Positions 25,841 to 35,824 of a stretch of 64,000 nucleotides of DNA are shown here, in pieces. The notes beneath the pieces were generated by a model. That model saw only the letters and a program-made list of their open reading frames with translations, had not been told where the DNA came from and made no database searches. Origin of the DNA: Bradyrhizobium archetypum (GTDB lineage: Bacteria > Pseudomonadota > Alphaproteobacteria > Rhizobiales > Xanthobacteraceae); the NCBI RefSeq assembly GCF_013114835.1, contig NZ_JAAVLW010000006.1, positions 314,001 to 378,000 on the forward strand, in the 5' to 3' direction. The translations under genes and the position numbers were made by a program. The first letter of the stretch is position 1; each line of letters starts with the position of its first letter.

Positions 25841-26305
25841 CTACTTCCCCACTCTCTCCTGCAGCCGCGCCATCGCCACGCCCTCGCGCGCCAACTGATC
25901 GGCGCGCTCGTTTTCGGCGTGGCCGGCATGGCCCCTGATCCAGTGCCAGCGCACCTGATGCGGCTTCAGGGCAGCGTCGAGGCGCTGCCAGAGATCGACG
26001 TTCTTGACCGGCTTCTTGTCGGCGGTGCGCCAGCCATTCCGCTTCCAGCCATGGATCCAGCCGCTGATGCCCTGGCGGACATACTGGCTGTCGGTGGTGA
26101 GATCGACCACGCACGGCTTCTTCAGCGCTTCCAAGGCCGAGATTGCCGCCATCAGCTCCATGCGATTGTTGGTGGTGTGCGGCTCGCCGCCCTTCAGTTC
26201 CTTTTCCTTGTCGCCGAACCGCAGGATGGCCCCCCAGCCGCCGGGGCCGGGATTGCCCGAGCAGGCGCCGTCGGTGAAAACCGTCACATGAGGCAATTCG
26301 CTCAA
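25841..26305 (-). CDS. rnhA: Ribonuclease HI
   Basis: 154 aa, full length. The catalytic carboxylates Asp12, Glu50, Asp72 and Asp136 are visible in FTDGACSGNPGPGG, NNRMELMAA, TTDSQYV and NERADQLA, with His126 in GHAGH. It removes the RNA strand of RNA-DNA hybrids. The start codon overlaps the thrB stop by 4 bp, so it ends a translationally coupled ispH-thrB-rnhA operon. Confidence 0.97.
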   Translation of the reverse strand: MSELPHVTVFTDGACSGNPGPGGWGAILRFGDKEKELKGGEPHTTNNRMELMAAISALEALKKPCVVDLTTDSQYVRQGISGWIHGWKRNGWRTADKKPVKNVDLWQRLDAALKPHQVRWHWIRGHAGHAENERADQLAREGVAMARLQERVGK

Positions 26306-27282
26306 GCGGCAAATCCGGGGTGCGTCAGGCCGTAATCGCGCACGCTCGCGACATTCTGGTGGAAGCGCAGCTTGCGGACATATTCGAGCGGGTCCTTCGG
26401 CTTCACCAGCGCGCCCGGCGGCACGTTGAGGAAATCAACCAGCCGCGTCAGCAGGAACCGCAGCGCCGCGCCGCGCGCCAAAAGCGGCAGCGCCTCCTGC
26501 TCGGCTTCCGACAATGGCCGCTCGCGGCCATAGGCGTTGAGCAGTCCGCGCGCCTTGGTGACGTTGAACGAATGATCCGGCTCGAAGCACCACGCGTTCA
26601 GGCAGATCGCGATGTCGTAGGCCAGGATGTCGTTGCAGGAAAACGGGAAGTCGATCAGGCCGGACAGTCTCTCGCCGAGGAAGAACACGTTGTCCGGGAA
26701 CAGATCGGCGTGGATGACGCCGAGCGGAAGATCTTTCGGCCAGGACGCTTCGAGATGATCAAGTTCGCGCGCGATGAAGTCCTGCAGGCCCGGGGCGACA
26801 CTGTCGGCGCGCGGGGCGGCAACATCGAACAGCGGCCGCCAGCCCTCGACCGACAGCGGGTTCTTGCGAAACATCGGAAAGTCGCGGCCTGCCAGATGCA
26901 TCTTCGCCAACGCCCCGCCGACACCGGTGCAATGGGCGACGTTGGGCCGCCGCGGCCACATGCCCTCCAGGAAGTTGATGATCGCTGCGGGGCGCCCGGC
27001 GAGTTCGCTATAGACCTCGCCGTTGCGGTTTCTGGCCGGCTGCGGACAATGCACGCCGCGCTCGGCCAAGTGCGCCATCAGCGACAGGAAATATGGCAGG
27101 TCGTCGACCGCGACGCGCTTTTCGTAGAGCGTGAGGATGAAAGAACCCGTGCTGGTGTGCAGCAGGAAGTTGGAATTCTCGACGCCCTCGGCGATGCCTT
27201 TGTAGGAGAGCAGCTCGCCGATATCGTAGCCCTTCAGGAACTCCGCGAGGTCTTCGGCGGCGACGTCGGTGTAAACCGCCAT
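26302..27282 (-). CDS. thrB: Homoserine kinase (APH-fold type)
   Basis: 326 aa, the aminoglycoside-phosphotransferase-fold ThrB of Alphaproteobacteria, unrelated to GHMP-type ThrB. The kinase loop LGVIHADLFPDNVFF and the metal-binding GLIDFPFSCND are clear. It phosphorylates homoserine in threonine synthesis. It starts 8 bp after ispH and overlaps rnhA by 4 bp. Confidence 0.95.
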   Translation of the reverse strand: MAVYTDVAAEDLAEFLKGYDIGELLSYKGIAEGVENSNFLLHTSTGSFILTLYEKRVAVDDLPYFLSLMAHLAERGVHCPQPARNRNGEVYSELAGRPAAIINFLEGMWPRRPNVAHCTGVGGALAKMHLAGRDFPMFRKNPLSVEGWRPLFDVAAPRADSVAPGLQDFIARELDHLEASWPKDLPLGVIHADLFPDNVFFLGERLSGLIDFPFSCNDILAYDIAICLNAWCFEPDHSFNVTKARGLLNAYGRERPLSEAEQEALPLLARGAALRFLLTRLVDFLNVPPGALVKPKDPLEYVRKLRFHQNVASVRDYGLTHPGFAA

Positions 27283-27290
27283 GAAGAACC

Positions 27291-28268
27291 TCAGGCGGCG
27301 TCGGGTCGCAGCGAGCGCGGCAGCGGGAAGAATTCGTTCTCTTCCGCGGCCGAAACCGTCTCCACATGCAGCTCGTAGCGCTCGGCGAAGGCGCCCATGA
27401 TCTCCTCGACGATCACTTCCGGCGCGGAGGCACCGGCGGTGATACCGAGGCTCTTGATGCCTTCGAAGCGGGACCAGTCGAGATCTGAGGCGCGCTGCGC
27501 CAGGATCGCGATCTTGCAGCCCTCGCGCTCGGCGACTTCGCGCAGGCGCTGCGAGTTCGACGAGTTCGGCGCGCCGACCACGATGAGGGCATCGACCACT
27601 GGCGCCACCTTCTTCACCGCAAGCTGGCGGTTTGTGGTGGCGTAGCAGATGTCTTCCTTGTGCGGGCCGTTGATGTTCGGGAAGCGCTCCTTCAGGAGAG
27701 CCACGATCTCGGCGGTGTCATCGATCGACAGGGTCGTTTGCGTGACGAAAGCGAGGTTGTCCGGATCCTTCGGCGTGAAGGTCATGGCGTCGTCAGGGGT
27801 CTCGATCAATGTCACAGCGCCCTGCGGCAACTGGCCGAGCGTGCCGACCACCTCGGGGTGGTGCGAATGCCCGATCAGGAGGATTTCACGGCCGCGCTTG
27901 AAGTGGATCGCGGCCTCGCGGTGCACCTTGGTGACCAGCGGGCAGGTCGCGTCCAGCGAGAAGAAGTTGCGGGATTTGGCCTCGGCCGGAACCGATTTCG
28001 GAACCCCGTGGGCCGAAAACACCACCGGCGCGTTGGTATTGTCGGGGATTTCGGCGAGTTCCTCGACAAAAATCGCGCCCTTGGTCTTGAGGCTGTCGAC
28101 CACGTAGCGGTTATGCACGATCTCGTGACGCACATAGACGGGGGCGCCATAGATGGCGAGCGCCCGCTCGACGGTATCGATGGCACGGACCACCCCGGCG
28201 CAGAAGCCACGGGGGGAACAAAGCACGATTCGGAGGTCTGGTTTGGCTGACGTCGGCACAGCAGGCAT
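27291..28268 (-). CDS. ispH: 4-hydroxy-3-methylbut-2-enyl diphosphate reductase
   Basis: 325 aa, IspH/LytB, the last MEP-pathway enzyme making IPP and DMAPP. The three [4Fe-4S] cysteines lie in LCSPRGFCAGVVRAI, DATCPLVTKVHREA and DICYATTNRQ; the substrate-binding GHSHHPEVVGT is present. It heads the ispH-thrB-rnhA operon and is divergent from the trcR-like gene. It lacks the long C-terminal tail of some alphaproteobacterial homologues. Confidence 0.97.
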   Translation of the reverse strand: MPAVPTSAKPDLRIVLCSPRGFCAGVVRAIDTVERALAIYGAPVYVRHEIVHNRYVVDSLKTKGAIFVEELAEIPDNTNAPVVFSAHGVPKSVPAEAKSRNFFSLDATCPLVTKVHREAAIHFKRGREILLIGHSHHPEVVGTLGQLPQGAVTLIETPDDAMTFTPKDPDNLAFVTQTTLSIDDTAEIVALLKERFPNINGPHKEDICYATTNRQLAVKKVAPVVDALIVVGAPNSSNSQRLREVAEREGCKIAILAQRASDLDWSRFEGIKSLGITAGASAPEVIVEEIMGAFAERYELHVETVSAAEENEFFPLPRSLRPDAA

Positions 28269-28377
28269 GGGGGCTATCTCGGGACCGAATCACCCCTAGC
28301 CGGCGGGCTGGGAACGGCCAGTTCGGATAAGGACTTGGGACTGCTTTGGGCCTGTGTCAAGGCACTTTAGCAGGCCA

Positions 28378-28407
28378 TTGCGCCAATGGGGCCGGAAGGC
28401 CTATATA
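28378..28407 (+). promoter_or_regulatory. Candidate sigma-70 promoter of the DUF1013 gene
   Basis: TTGCGC at 28378-28383 and TATATA at 28402-28407 are separated by 18 bp, predicting a transcript start near 28414 and a leader of about 73 nt before the ATG at 28487. Position and -10 quality are good; the -35 is a partial match. Confidence 0.4.
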
Positions 28408-28486
28408 GGCGTTGAATTCCCGTCATCACCGATGACCATAGGCTTCGCCTCCGAAAGAGGTGGGCGAGGCACAAAGGAGATTTGCC

Positions 28487-29182
28487 ATGAGCAATGCACC
28501 GCTGATGCCCAAGGCGACGGCCGTGTGGCTGGTTGATAATACCGCTTTGACCTTCGACCAGGTGGCCGATTTCACCAAAATGCACCCCCTTGAGGTCCGC
28601 GCCATCGCCGACGGCGACGCCGCCCAGGGCATCAAGGGCATGGACCCGATTTCGACCGGGCAATTGACCCGCGACGAGATCGAAAAGGGCGAAAAGGACC
28701 CGAATTACCGCCTCAAGCTCGGCGAGAGCAAGGTCGTACTGCCGCCCGCCGCCAAGAAGAAGGGCCCGCGCTACACCCCTGTGTCGCGCCGCCACGAGCG
28801 CCCCAGCGCGATCCTCTGGCTGGTCCGCAACCATCCCGAATTGAAGGACGCCCAGATCATGCGGCTGGTCGGCACCACCAAGACGACCATCGCCTCAGTC
28901 CGCGACCGGACCCACTGGAATGCCTCGACGCTGACCCCGATGGATCCGGTGACGCTTGGCCTCTGCTCGCAGATCGAGCTCGATTTCGAGGTGCAGCGCG
29001 CCGCCAAGGAAAAGCCGGTGCCTGCGGCCTATGGCGGCGCCACCCTGCTGCCCGCGTCCGAGACCACGAAGAAGGAGCCGGAGTTCGAGCCGAGCGAGAA
29101 GAGGGAAGACGACCTCAACGTCGACGCGGTGTTCGCCAAGCTCAAGAATATCGGCGGCAAGAAGCAGGACGAGGAAGAGTAG
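28487..29182 (+). CDS. DUF1013 family transcriptional regulator (TrcR-like)
   Basis: 231 aa, DUF1013, known as TrcR, a conserved alphaproteobacterial regulator reported in cell-cycle control. The central segment WLVRNHPELKDAQIMRLVG followed by TTKTTIASVRDRTHWN looks like a helix-turn-helix, and the N-terminus VWLVDNTALTFDQVADFTKM is family-specific. The acidic C-terminus ends KKQDEEE. AAAGGAGA lies 7 bp before the ATG. A clear terminator follows at 29210. Confidence 0.88.
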   Translation: MSNAPLMPKATAVWLVDNTALTFDQVADFTKMHPLEVRAIADGDAAQGIKGMDPISTGQLTRDEIEKGEKDPNYRLKLGESKVVLPPAAKKKGPRYTPVSRRHERPSAILWLVRNHPELKDAQIMRLVGTTKTTIASVRDRTHWNASTLTPMDPVTLGLCSQIELDFEVQRAAKEKPVPAAYGGATLLPASETTKKEPEFEPSEKREDDLNVDAVFAKLKNIGGKKQDEEE

Positions 29183-29209
29183 GGATTATCGGCTACGGCT
29201 GATGCCAGG

Positions 29210-29236
29210 CGCGGCGGGGCAACCTGCCGCGTTTTT
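29210..29236 (+). terminator. Rho-independent terminator after the DUF1013 gene
   Basis: CGCGGCGGG-GCAA-CCTGCCGCG forms a 9-bp stem (one G-U pair) with a GCAA tetraloop, followed by TTTTTGTTT. It lies 28 bp after the stop codon. Confidence 0.85.
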
Positions 29237-29246
29237 GTTTGGGGGT

Positions 29247-29507
29247 TCAGCCGTATTTCAGCTTCATGAGCAGAATCCCGCCGGCCAGGATGATCGTAAT
29301 GGCATTGGCGATGATGAGCGGGACATCGCCGGAAAACAGGCCGTACAGCAGCCAAAGCACGAGGCCAAGCAGCATGACGAGGAACATGCCCAGTGAAATG
29401 TCCTCGGTGGAGCGGGTTCTCCAGACCTTGATGAATTGCGGGGCATAAGCGACGGTTGTGCACGTCGCTGCGGCAAACCCCAGCAGCTTGATTGCAAGTT
29501 GTTCCAT
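29247..29507 (-). CDS. SemiSWEET sugar transporter
   Basis: 86 aa, a single three-helix MtN3/SWEET repeat, the bacterial SemiSWEET size. The PQ motif is in helix 1 (TVAYAPQFIKVWRT), followed by STEDISLGMFLVMLLGLVLW and a third helix. SemiSWEETs dimerise in the inner membrane and move sugars down their gradient. It is monocistronic, and its stop is 10 bp from the opposing terminator. Confidence 0.9.
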   Translation of the reverse strand: MEQLAIKLLGFAAATCTTVAYAPQFIKVWRTRSTEDISLGMFLVMLLGLVLWLLYGLFSGDVPLIIANAITIILAGGILLMKLKYG

Positions 29508-29650
29508 GCCCGACTTATAGCATCGATTCGAAACGCGAGCGGCAGTGGCAGGGACAAGCCGTTACTGCAAAGTATCTTTTCTGCGCAACGGCCGTTCGCT
29601 GCCGCAACAGGGGCTTCGCGCCTGCGCCGGCAGGTTCCCGAACAAACCAC

Positions 29651-29857
29651 TCAGCCCAGCTCGATCTCTTCATCGATCTCATGCGACAGGCCGATGCCGC
29701 TGATCGTGAGAACCATCTTTGCCGGCAGCTTTTCGTGGCCCTTCAGCTTTCCCGACTCAATGGCATCGCGCACTGCCTTTTCGATCTCACGCTGCGAGGT
29801 GACGCCGACTTGCTTGAGAAATTTGCGCAGGCTGACATTGAAGACATCTTCGTTCAT
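29651..29857 (-). CDS. Small DUF6494-type protein
   Basis: 68 aa, soluble, helical N-terminus FNVSLRKFLKQVGVTSQREI followed by an amphipathic helix and an acidic end HEIDEEIELG. Conserved small protein of Proteobacteria with unknown function (the DUF number is from memory). The ATG is preceded by AGGAGG-type sequence (plus-strand ACCTCCTG at 29861-29868). The lipoprotein gene lies 13 bp upstream on the same strand, so the two are probably cotranscribed. Confidence 0.8.
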   Translation of the reverse strand: MNEDVFNVSLRKFLKQVGVTSQREIEKAVRDAIESGKLKGHEKLPAKMVLTISGIGLSHEIDEEIELG

Positions 29858-29870
29858 ACGGACCTCCTGA

Positions 29871-30140
29871 TCACGGCCTGGTCGGATTGTTCAGCATCTG
29901 CTCGGCGAGATTGCGCTGGGCGCGATCGGCGCGCGCGTTGGCATTGCCGCGCTGCACATCGCGGTTCTTGCGGCAATTGACGTAATCATTCGATCCTACC
30001 GCGACATTGTTCGAGCGACAGAACGCGTCATCGTCGGTGCTGGTGTCGACCATGGTCGGCTGGCCGCGCTCAAGGCAGCCGGTGAGCAGCGGAGCAGCCA
30101 GCATGAGGGCGATGACGTGCTTTGCAAGTCCGGACTGCAT
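29871..30140 (-). CDS. Small lipoprotein, hypothetical
   Basis: 89 aa. A lipoprotein signal peptide with lipobox LLTGC (Cys22) is followed by an Asp-rich segment and CRSNNVAVGSNDYVNCRKNR; the two later cysteines could pair. The C-terminus is a basic helix (ARADRAQRNLAEQML). Small surface or periplasmic lipoprotein of unknown role, 13 bp upstream of the DUF6494 gene. The start at 30140 gives a proper signal peptide, and a palindromic repeat lies directly upstream. Confidence 0.75.
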   Translation of the reverse strand: MQSGLAKHVIALMLAAPLLTGCLERGQPTMVDTSTDDDAFCRSNNVAVGSNDYVNCRKNRDVQRGNANARADRAQRNLAEQMLNNPTRP

Positions 30141-30161
30141 GCGGGGCTCCCGTTGTTCCAA

Positions 30162-30276
30162 CTCGTCATTGCCGGGCGCCTGTCCCCGACTTGACCGGGG
30201 ATGACCCGGCAATCCATCGAAAAGATGGCAGCTTCTTAAGGCGATGGATGCCCGGGTCAAGCCCGGGCATGACGAG
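30162..30276. repeat. Palindromic intergenic repeat (CTCGTCAT ... ATGACGAG)
   Basis: 115 bp bounded by a perfect inverted repeat CTCGTCAT/ATGACGAG. It contains the internal hairpins CCCCG-ACTTGAC-CGGGG and GCCCGGG-TCAA-GCCCGGGC, and a CCATCG/CGATGG pair around AAAAGATGGCAGCTTCTTAAGG. Non-coding. It separates prpE from the small lipoprotein gene. Confidence 0.65.
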
Positions 30277-30281
30277 GAACT

Positions 30282-32192
<1,911 letters not shown>

Positions 32193-32223
32193 GGCGTCAC
32201 TTCCCGATCGTTCGCCCATTGTC

Positions 32224-32380
32224 GTCATGGCTCGGGCTTGTCCCGGGCATCCACGTACTTGCTTTGGTTCGAAGACCGCAAGGCGTGGATGACCGGGGAC
32301 CCGGCTACGCCAAGGCTTCGCCGGGCATACGATATTAGTCCGGCGAAGCTCTAGCGAAGACGGGCAAGCCCGGCCATGAC
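32224..32380. repeat. Composite palindromic repeat upstream of prpE
   Basis: 157 bp bounded by GTCATGGC and GCCATGAC, with internal hairpins GCTCGGGCTTGTCCCGGGC, CCACG...CGTGG and TTCGCCGGGC...GTCCGGCGAA. It appears to be two nested or adjacent units of the short palindromic family seen elsewhere in the window. Non-coding. Confidence 0.6.
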
Positions 32381-32463
32381 GGCTGGGCAAGCATTATTGC
32401 AGGCATTGTCACGGGAAGTTGCGCCAGATCAAGCCAAGAATGGCTCGACCGCCCGGCTAAGCC

Positions 32464-33825
32464 TCACTGCCGGGCAATCGCGTTGAGCTTCTCCAGCCTC
32501 GCCTCCATGGCCTGGCGGAGGTCATAGCCGCGCTTGCCGAACGAGGCATTGCGCTTCTCGATAAAGTCGCGCTGCTGCCGGGTTAGCGCTAGCGCCGCAC
32601 GATGGCTATCGGCTTCCGCATTCGCGATCGCCCGCAGAAACATGTCGCTGATGTTGCGGTCGAGTTGGGCAAGGCTTGCGTCAGCGCAGATCGCCTTTTC
32701 GACCTGTCGCTTCGCGGTGGCGCAATTGAAGCTCGGCAGATTCTTCTGGTAGGTGAGCGAACCGAGCCGCTCGATTTGCTGCATGATCTCCTTGTGATTG
32801 GCGGCGGCGGTGCCATCGGAGGGATTGAGACGAACGGCTTCCGCATAATCCTGCAGCGCGCGGCGACGGTCGCCCTTCTTGACCCAGGCCGCGCCGCGAT
32901 TGTTGTAGGCGCGCTGGAACTTTGGATCGAGCCTCAACGCCGCATCGTAATCCGCAATAGCGCGGTCGTAATCCTTTCGCGCCTGGTACGCGTCGCCACG
33001 GTTGGTCAGAAATTTCGCCTCGGGACGCAGCTTGATCGCCTCGTCATAATCGGCGATTGCACCCGCGTAATCGCCATTGCCGGCGAGGTCGAGCCCACGA
33101 TTGTCGAAGAATTCCGGCTCGGTCGGGTCGATCCGGATCGCCGTGGTAACGTCCTCGATCGCCCGTTCGTTGCGGCCGATTTTGCGGAAGGCCGCGGAAC
33201 GGTTGCTGTAGGTCCGGGCACGGTGCGGTTCGAGACGGAGCGCCTCGTCGTAATCGGCGATCGCCTTTTGGTATTCGCCCTTGAAATACCAGGCGGCGCC
33301 GCGATCGGCAAAGGCTTGCGCGAAGTCCGGCTTCAGCCGCAGCGCCTCATTGTAGTCCTCGATGGCGCGATCGTACTTCCTGACATTGTTGAACGCATTG
33401 CCGCGATTTGCGTAACCGGTGGCATTGTCCGGCTCCAGCCGGATCGCCTGGTTCAGCGCGTCGAACGCGGCCTCCACCTTGCCGGTCTGGCGAAGGATCT
33501 CACCGCGAGCGCGGAAGGCGCGGGCGCGGCTCGGATCCCTGGTAATGACGGAATCGATTTCGGCCAACGCCTTGTCGGTCCGGCCTGCGCCGTGCAGCGC
33601 GGCAGCGCGGGTGATCATGGCGTCGAGCCGCTCGCTTTCTGTCGTCGCCGGATTTTCGATCAGGGCGGTGCAAACATCGATCAGCGTCGCGGGCTCGGCA
33701 ACCGAAAGCGCTGCACAGACAACCGGCCGCTCGGCGGTCGTCGATTGGGCGCGGGCGCCACTGGAAGTCAGGATGGCAAGAGTTAGCGCCGCGCTCGCGA
33801 CAACTGGCGAAATGAATGATCGCAT
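32464..33825 (-). CDS. Secreted TPR protein with C-terminal LprI-like (DUF1311) domain
   Basis: 453 aa. Signal peptide to about residue 26 (ends ARAQ). About eight TPR units at roughly residues 70-350, recognisable by repeated YDRAIADYDAALRLDP-type motifs. The C-terminal domain begins PSFNCATAKRQVEKAICADA, the LprI/DUF1311 signature with paired cysteines. LprI domains inhibit lysozyme in mycobacteria, and a periplasmic scaffold or inhibitor role is inferred. It is directly upstream of a shorter paralogue on the same strand at 33945-34709. Confidence 0.88.
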   Translation of the reverse strand: MRSFISPVVASAALTLAILTSSGARAQSTTAERPVVCAALSVAEPATLIDVCTALIENPATTESERLDAMITRAAALHGAGRTDKALAEIDSVITRDPSRARAFRARGEILRQTGKVEAAFDALNQAIRLEPDNATGYANRGNAFNNVRKYDRAIEDYNEALRLKPDFAQAFADRGAAWYFKGEYQKAIADYDEALRLEPHRARTYSNRSAAFRKIGRNERAIEDVTTAIRIDPTEPEFFDNRGLDLAGNGDYAGAIADYDEAIKLRPEAKFLTNRGDAYQARKDYDRAIADYDAALRLDPKFQRAYNNRGAAWVKKGDRRRALQDYAEAVRLNPSDGTAAANHKEIMQQIERLGSLTYQKNLPSFNCATAKRQVEKAICADASLAQLDRNISDMFLRAIANAEADSHRAALALTRQQRDFIEKRNASFGKRGYDLRQAMEARLEKLNAIARQ

Positions 33826-33944
33826 GATCGGCTCTTCAATGAATGAAGTACGTCGCGGCCATGCCGCACCCGATCACTGTGTCGCCGCGGATCTCGCCGA
33901 GGTTCGAAGGTCCAGGGGCAAGCGTGCCTCGAGATCCACACGGC

Positions 33945-34709
33945 CTAATATCCGTCGATCCCGTTGATCTGTTGCAGGCGGTCGCGCATGGCCTTCTTAA
34001 GATCGTAGCCGGGCCGGCCGTATTCCCTGTTGCGGCGGGAGAGATACTCGTCCTGCTCGCGCCGCAGCTTGCGCGCCTGCTGCGGGGCCAACTTCTCGGC
34101 GGTCGCCCTCTGGTACGATCCCTGAACCTCGCGGTCGAGATCGGCCAGTTCGGGATTGGCGCAGATCGCCTTCTCAACCTTGCGGCGCGCGGTGGCACAG
34201 TCAAAACTCGGCTTGCCGGCGATCGCTTTCAGGACGCCCTGCCGCTCCGCCTCCTGCGCCAGCGCCCGGTGGTTGGCCCTTGCGACGACGTGATCCGGGT
34301 TCAGCTTGATCGCCGCGGCAAAATCCGCCACCGCCTTGGGCAGATCACCCTTCTTGCGCCAGAGTTCGCCGCGCGCATTATACGCATCCGCATGCGCCGG
34401 ATCGAGGCGCAACACGCCGTCATAGTCGGCAATCGCGCGATCGATCATGTCCTTGCGTTCGTAGGCGCTGGCGCGCGCGATCAGCGCCTTGATGCGATCG
34501 CCCTTTTCGGTCTTTGCGTTGTCGATCAGCGCACTGCAGACATGGATCGTTCGGTCCTGATCATGCGCAAGGCTGGCAGCAAGACAGGTCGCAGGATCGA
34601 TCCGCACATCCTTGACGGGCTCCGCGCCGGTCGCCAACGCTCCATTGGCTGACGTCATCGACAGCAGGGAAGCCACAACTAGGCTGCGGATGTCGGGATG
34701 GAATCGCAT
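33945..34709 (-). CDS. Secreted TPR protein with C-terminal LprI-like domain (short paralogue)
   Basis: 254 aa. Signal peptide to about residue 27 (ends ALAT), two or three TPR units (IADYDGVLRLDPAHADAYNA) and a C-terminal LprI/DUF1311 domain starting PSFDCATARRKVEKAICANP. The same architecture as the gene at 32464 with fewer TPRs, indicating tandem duplication with repeat expansion or loss. The start at 34709 gives a standard signal peptide; the 76 codons farther upstream look random. Confidence 0.85.
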   Translation of the reverse strand: MRFHPDIRSLVVASLLSMTSANGALATGAEPVKDVRIDPATCLAASLAHDQDRTIHVCSALIDNAKTEKGDRIKALIARASAYERKDMIDRAIADYDGVLRLDPAHADAYNARGELWRKKGDLPKAVADFAAAIKLNPDHVVARANHRALAQEAERQGVLKAIAGKPSFDCATARRKVEKAICANPELADLDREVQGSYQRATAEKLAPQQARKLRREQDEYLSRRNREYGRPGYDLKKAMRDRLQQINGIDGY

Positions 34710-34927
34710 CGATTGATCCAGGATACGCTTTGATTGCCGCCCGATCCTAGCAAGGGGTGCACTTTTTCGACAACGGCCGGCTTCGAATTTCCGATTATCA
34801 CGTCGCGGCACCACATTTTGGCCGAAACGTGACCTGCGGGAAACGTAATTCTCTTCACACATGGAAGAATACGATCCGTGAGAAAATCTGCGGTGAACCT
34901 TTTGCAGTTCTCGCGGACTCAATAACC

Positions 34928-35698
34928 ATGACCACATTGACCGACTTCAATCCGACGCGCGCCATCGCGCAATCCCAAACCGGCTATTTTTACTTCTACA
35001 TGGCGCTGGCCTGCACGGCCGTTGCCTTTCTCGGCTTCGCGCCGACCTACTGGCTGCCAATGGCGCAGCGATCGTTCTCGGCATCGCCCGTCGTGCACTT
35101 TCACGGCCTGCTGTTCTTCGCCTGGTCGCTTTATTTCGTATTCCAGAGCTGGCTCGCCGCGTCCGGCAAGGTCGCCCGGCACCGTAGCATCGGCATGATT
35201 GGTGTCTCGCTGGCAACCGCGATGACGATCTTCGGCTTCCTGGTCACGGTCAATGCGATGAAGCGCTCGGCGGCGGCGGGATTGGCCGATGACGGAATCG
35301 CATTCGCGATCGTTCCACTAAGCGGAATTCTGTTCTTCGCCGTGGTGTTTACGCTCGCCATTGCCGCCGTTCGCCGGCCGGAAACGCACAAGCGGCTGAT
35401 GCTGCTGGCCGCCATCTCGCTGCTGGACGCCGCGGTCGCGCGCTGGTTTCTCACCTTCCTGGCGCCTCCCGGGCCGCTCGGCCCGCCGCCTGTCCCGGTG
35501 ACCATTCCGCCCGCCATCGTCGCCTATCTTCTGCTCGTGGTCGCCATGGTTTTCGACTGGCGCATGCGCGGCCGGCCGCATCCCGTCTATGTCTATGGCG
35601 GCATTGCCCTGATCGCCATCAAGTTTCTGAACTGGCCGATCAGTCTCTCGCCACTCTGGCATTCCTTCGCCGGCGGCATCCTTGCGATGGCGCAGTAG
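34928..35698 (+). CDS. Hypothetical multi-pass membrane protein
   Basis: 256 aa with about seven hydrophobic segments, the first at residues 21-43. Possible cofactor or metal residues are the histidines of VVHFHGLLFFAW in TM2 and KVARHRSIGMIGV after TM3. No family is assigned with confidence; the layout recalls small heme- or quinone-associated membrane proteins. ATG 34928 is AATAACC-preceded, with weak Shine-Dalgarno. Divergent from the TPR-LprI pair. Confidence 0.7.
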   Translation: MTTLTDFNPTRAIAQSQTGYFYFYMALACTAVAFLGFAPTYWLPMAQRSFSASPVVHFHGLLFFAWSLYFVFQSWLAASGKVARHRSIGMIGVSLATAMTIFGFLVTVNAMKRSAAAGLADDGIAFAIVPLSGILFFAVVFTLAIAAVRRPETHKRLMLLAAISLLDAAVARWFLTFLAPPGPLGPPPVPVTIPPAIVAYLLLVVAMVFDWRMRGRPHPVYVYGGIALIAIKFLNWPISLSPLWHSFAGGILAMAQ

Positions 35699-35824
35699 CC
35701 CGGACGCGGCCGTCCGGCGAGGATTTGATCTTCGTGGTCAGAAAGGCTTGCAAGTCAGCAAGACTTGCCGGTTTTGATGCTAGATTGATGCTTACATCGA
35801 TCTCGACCGGCAGGAATCTCCGAT

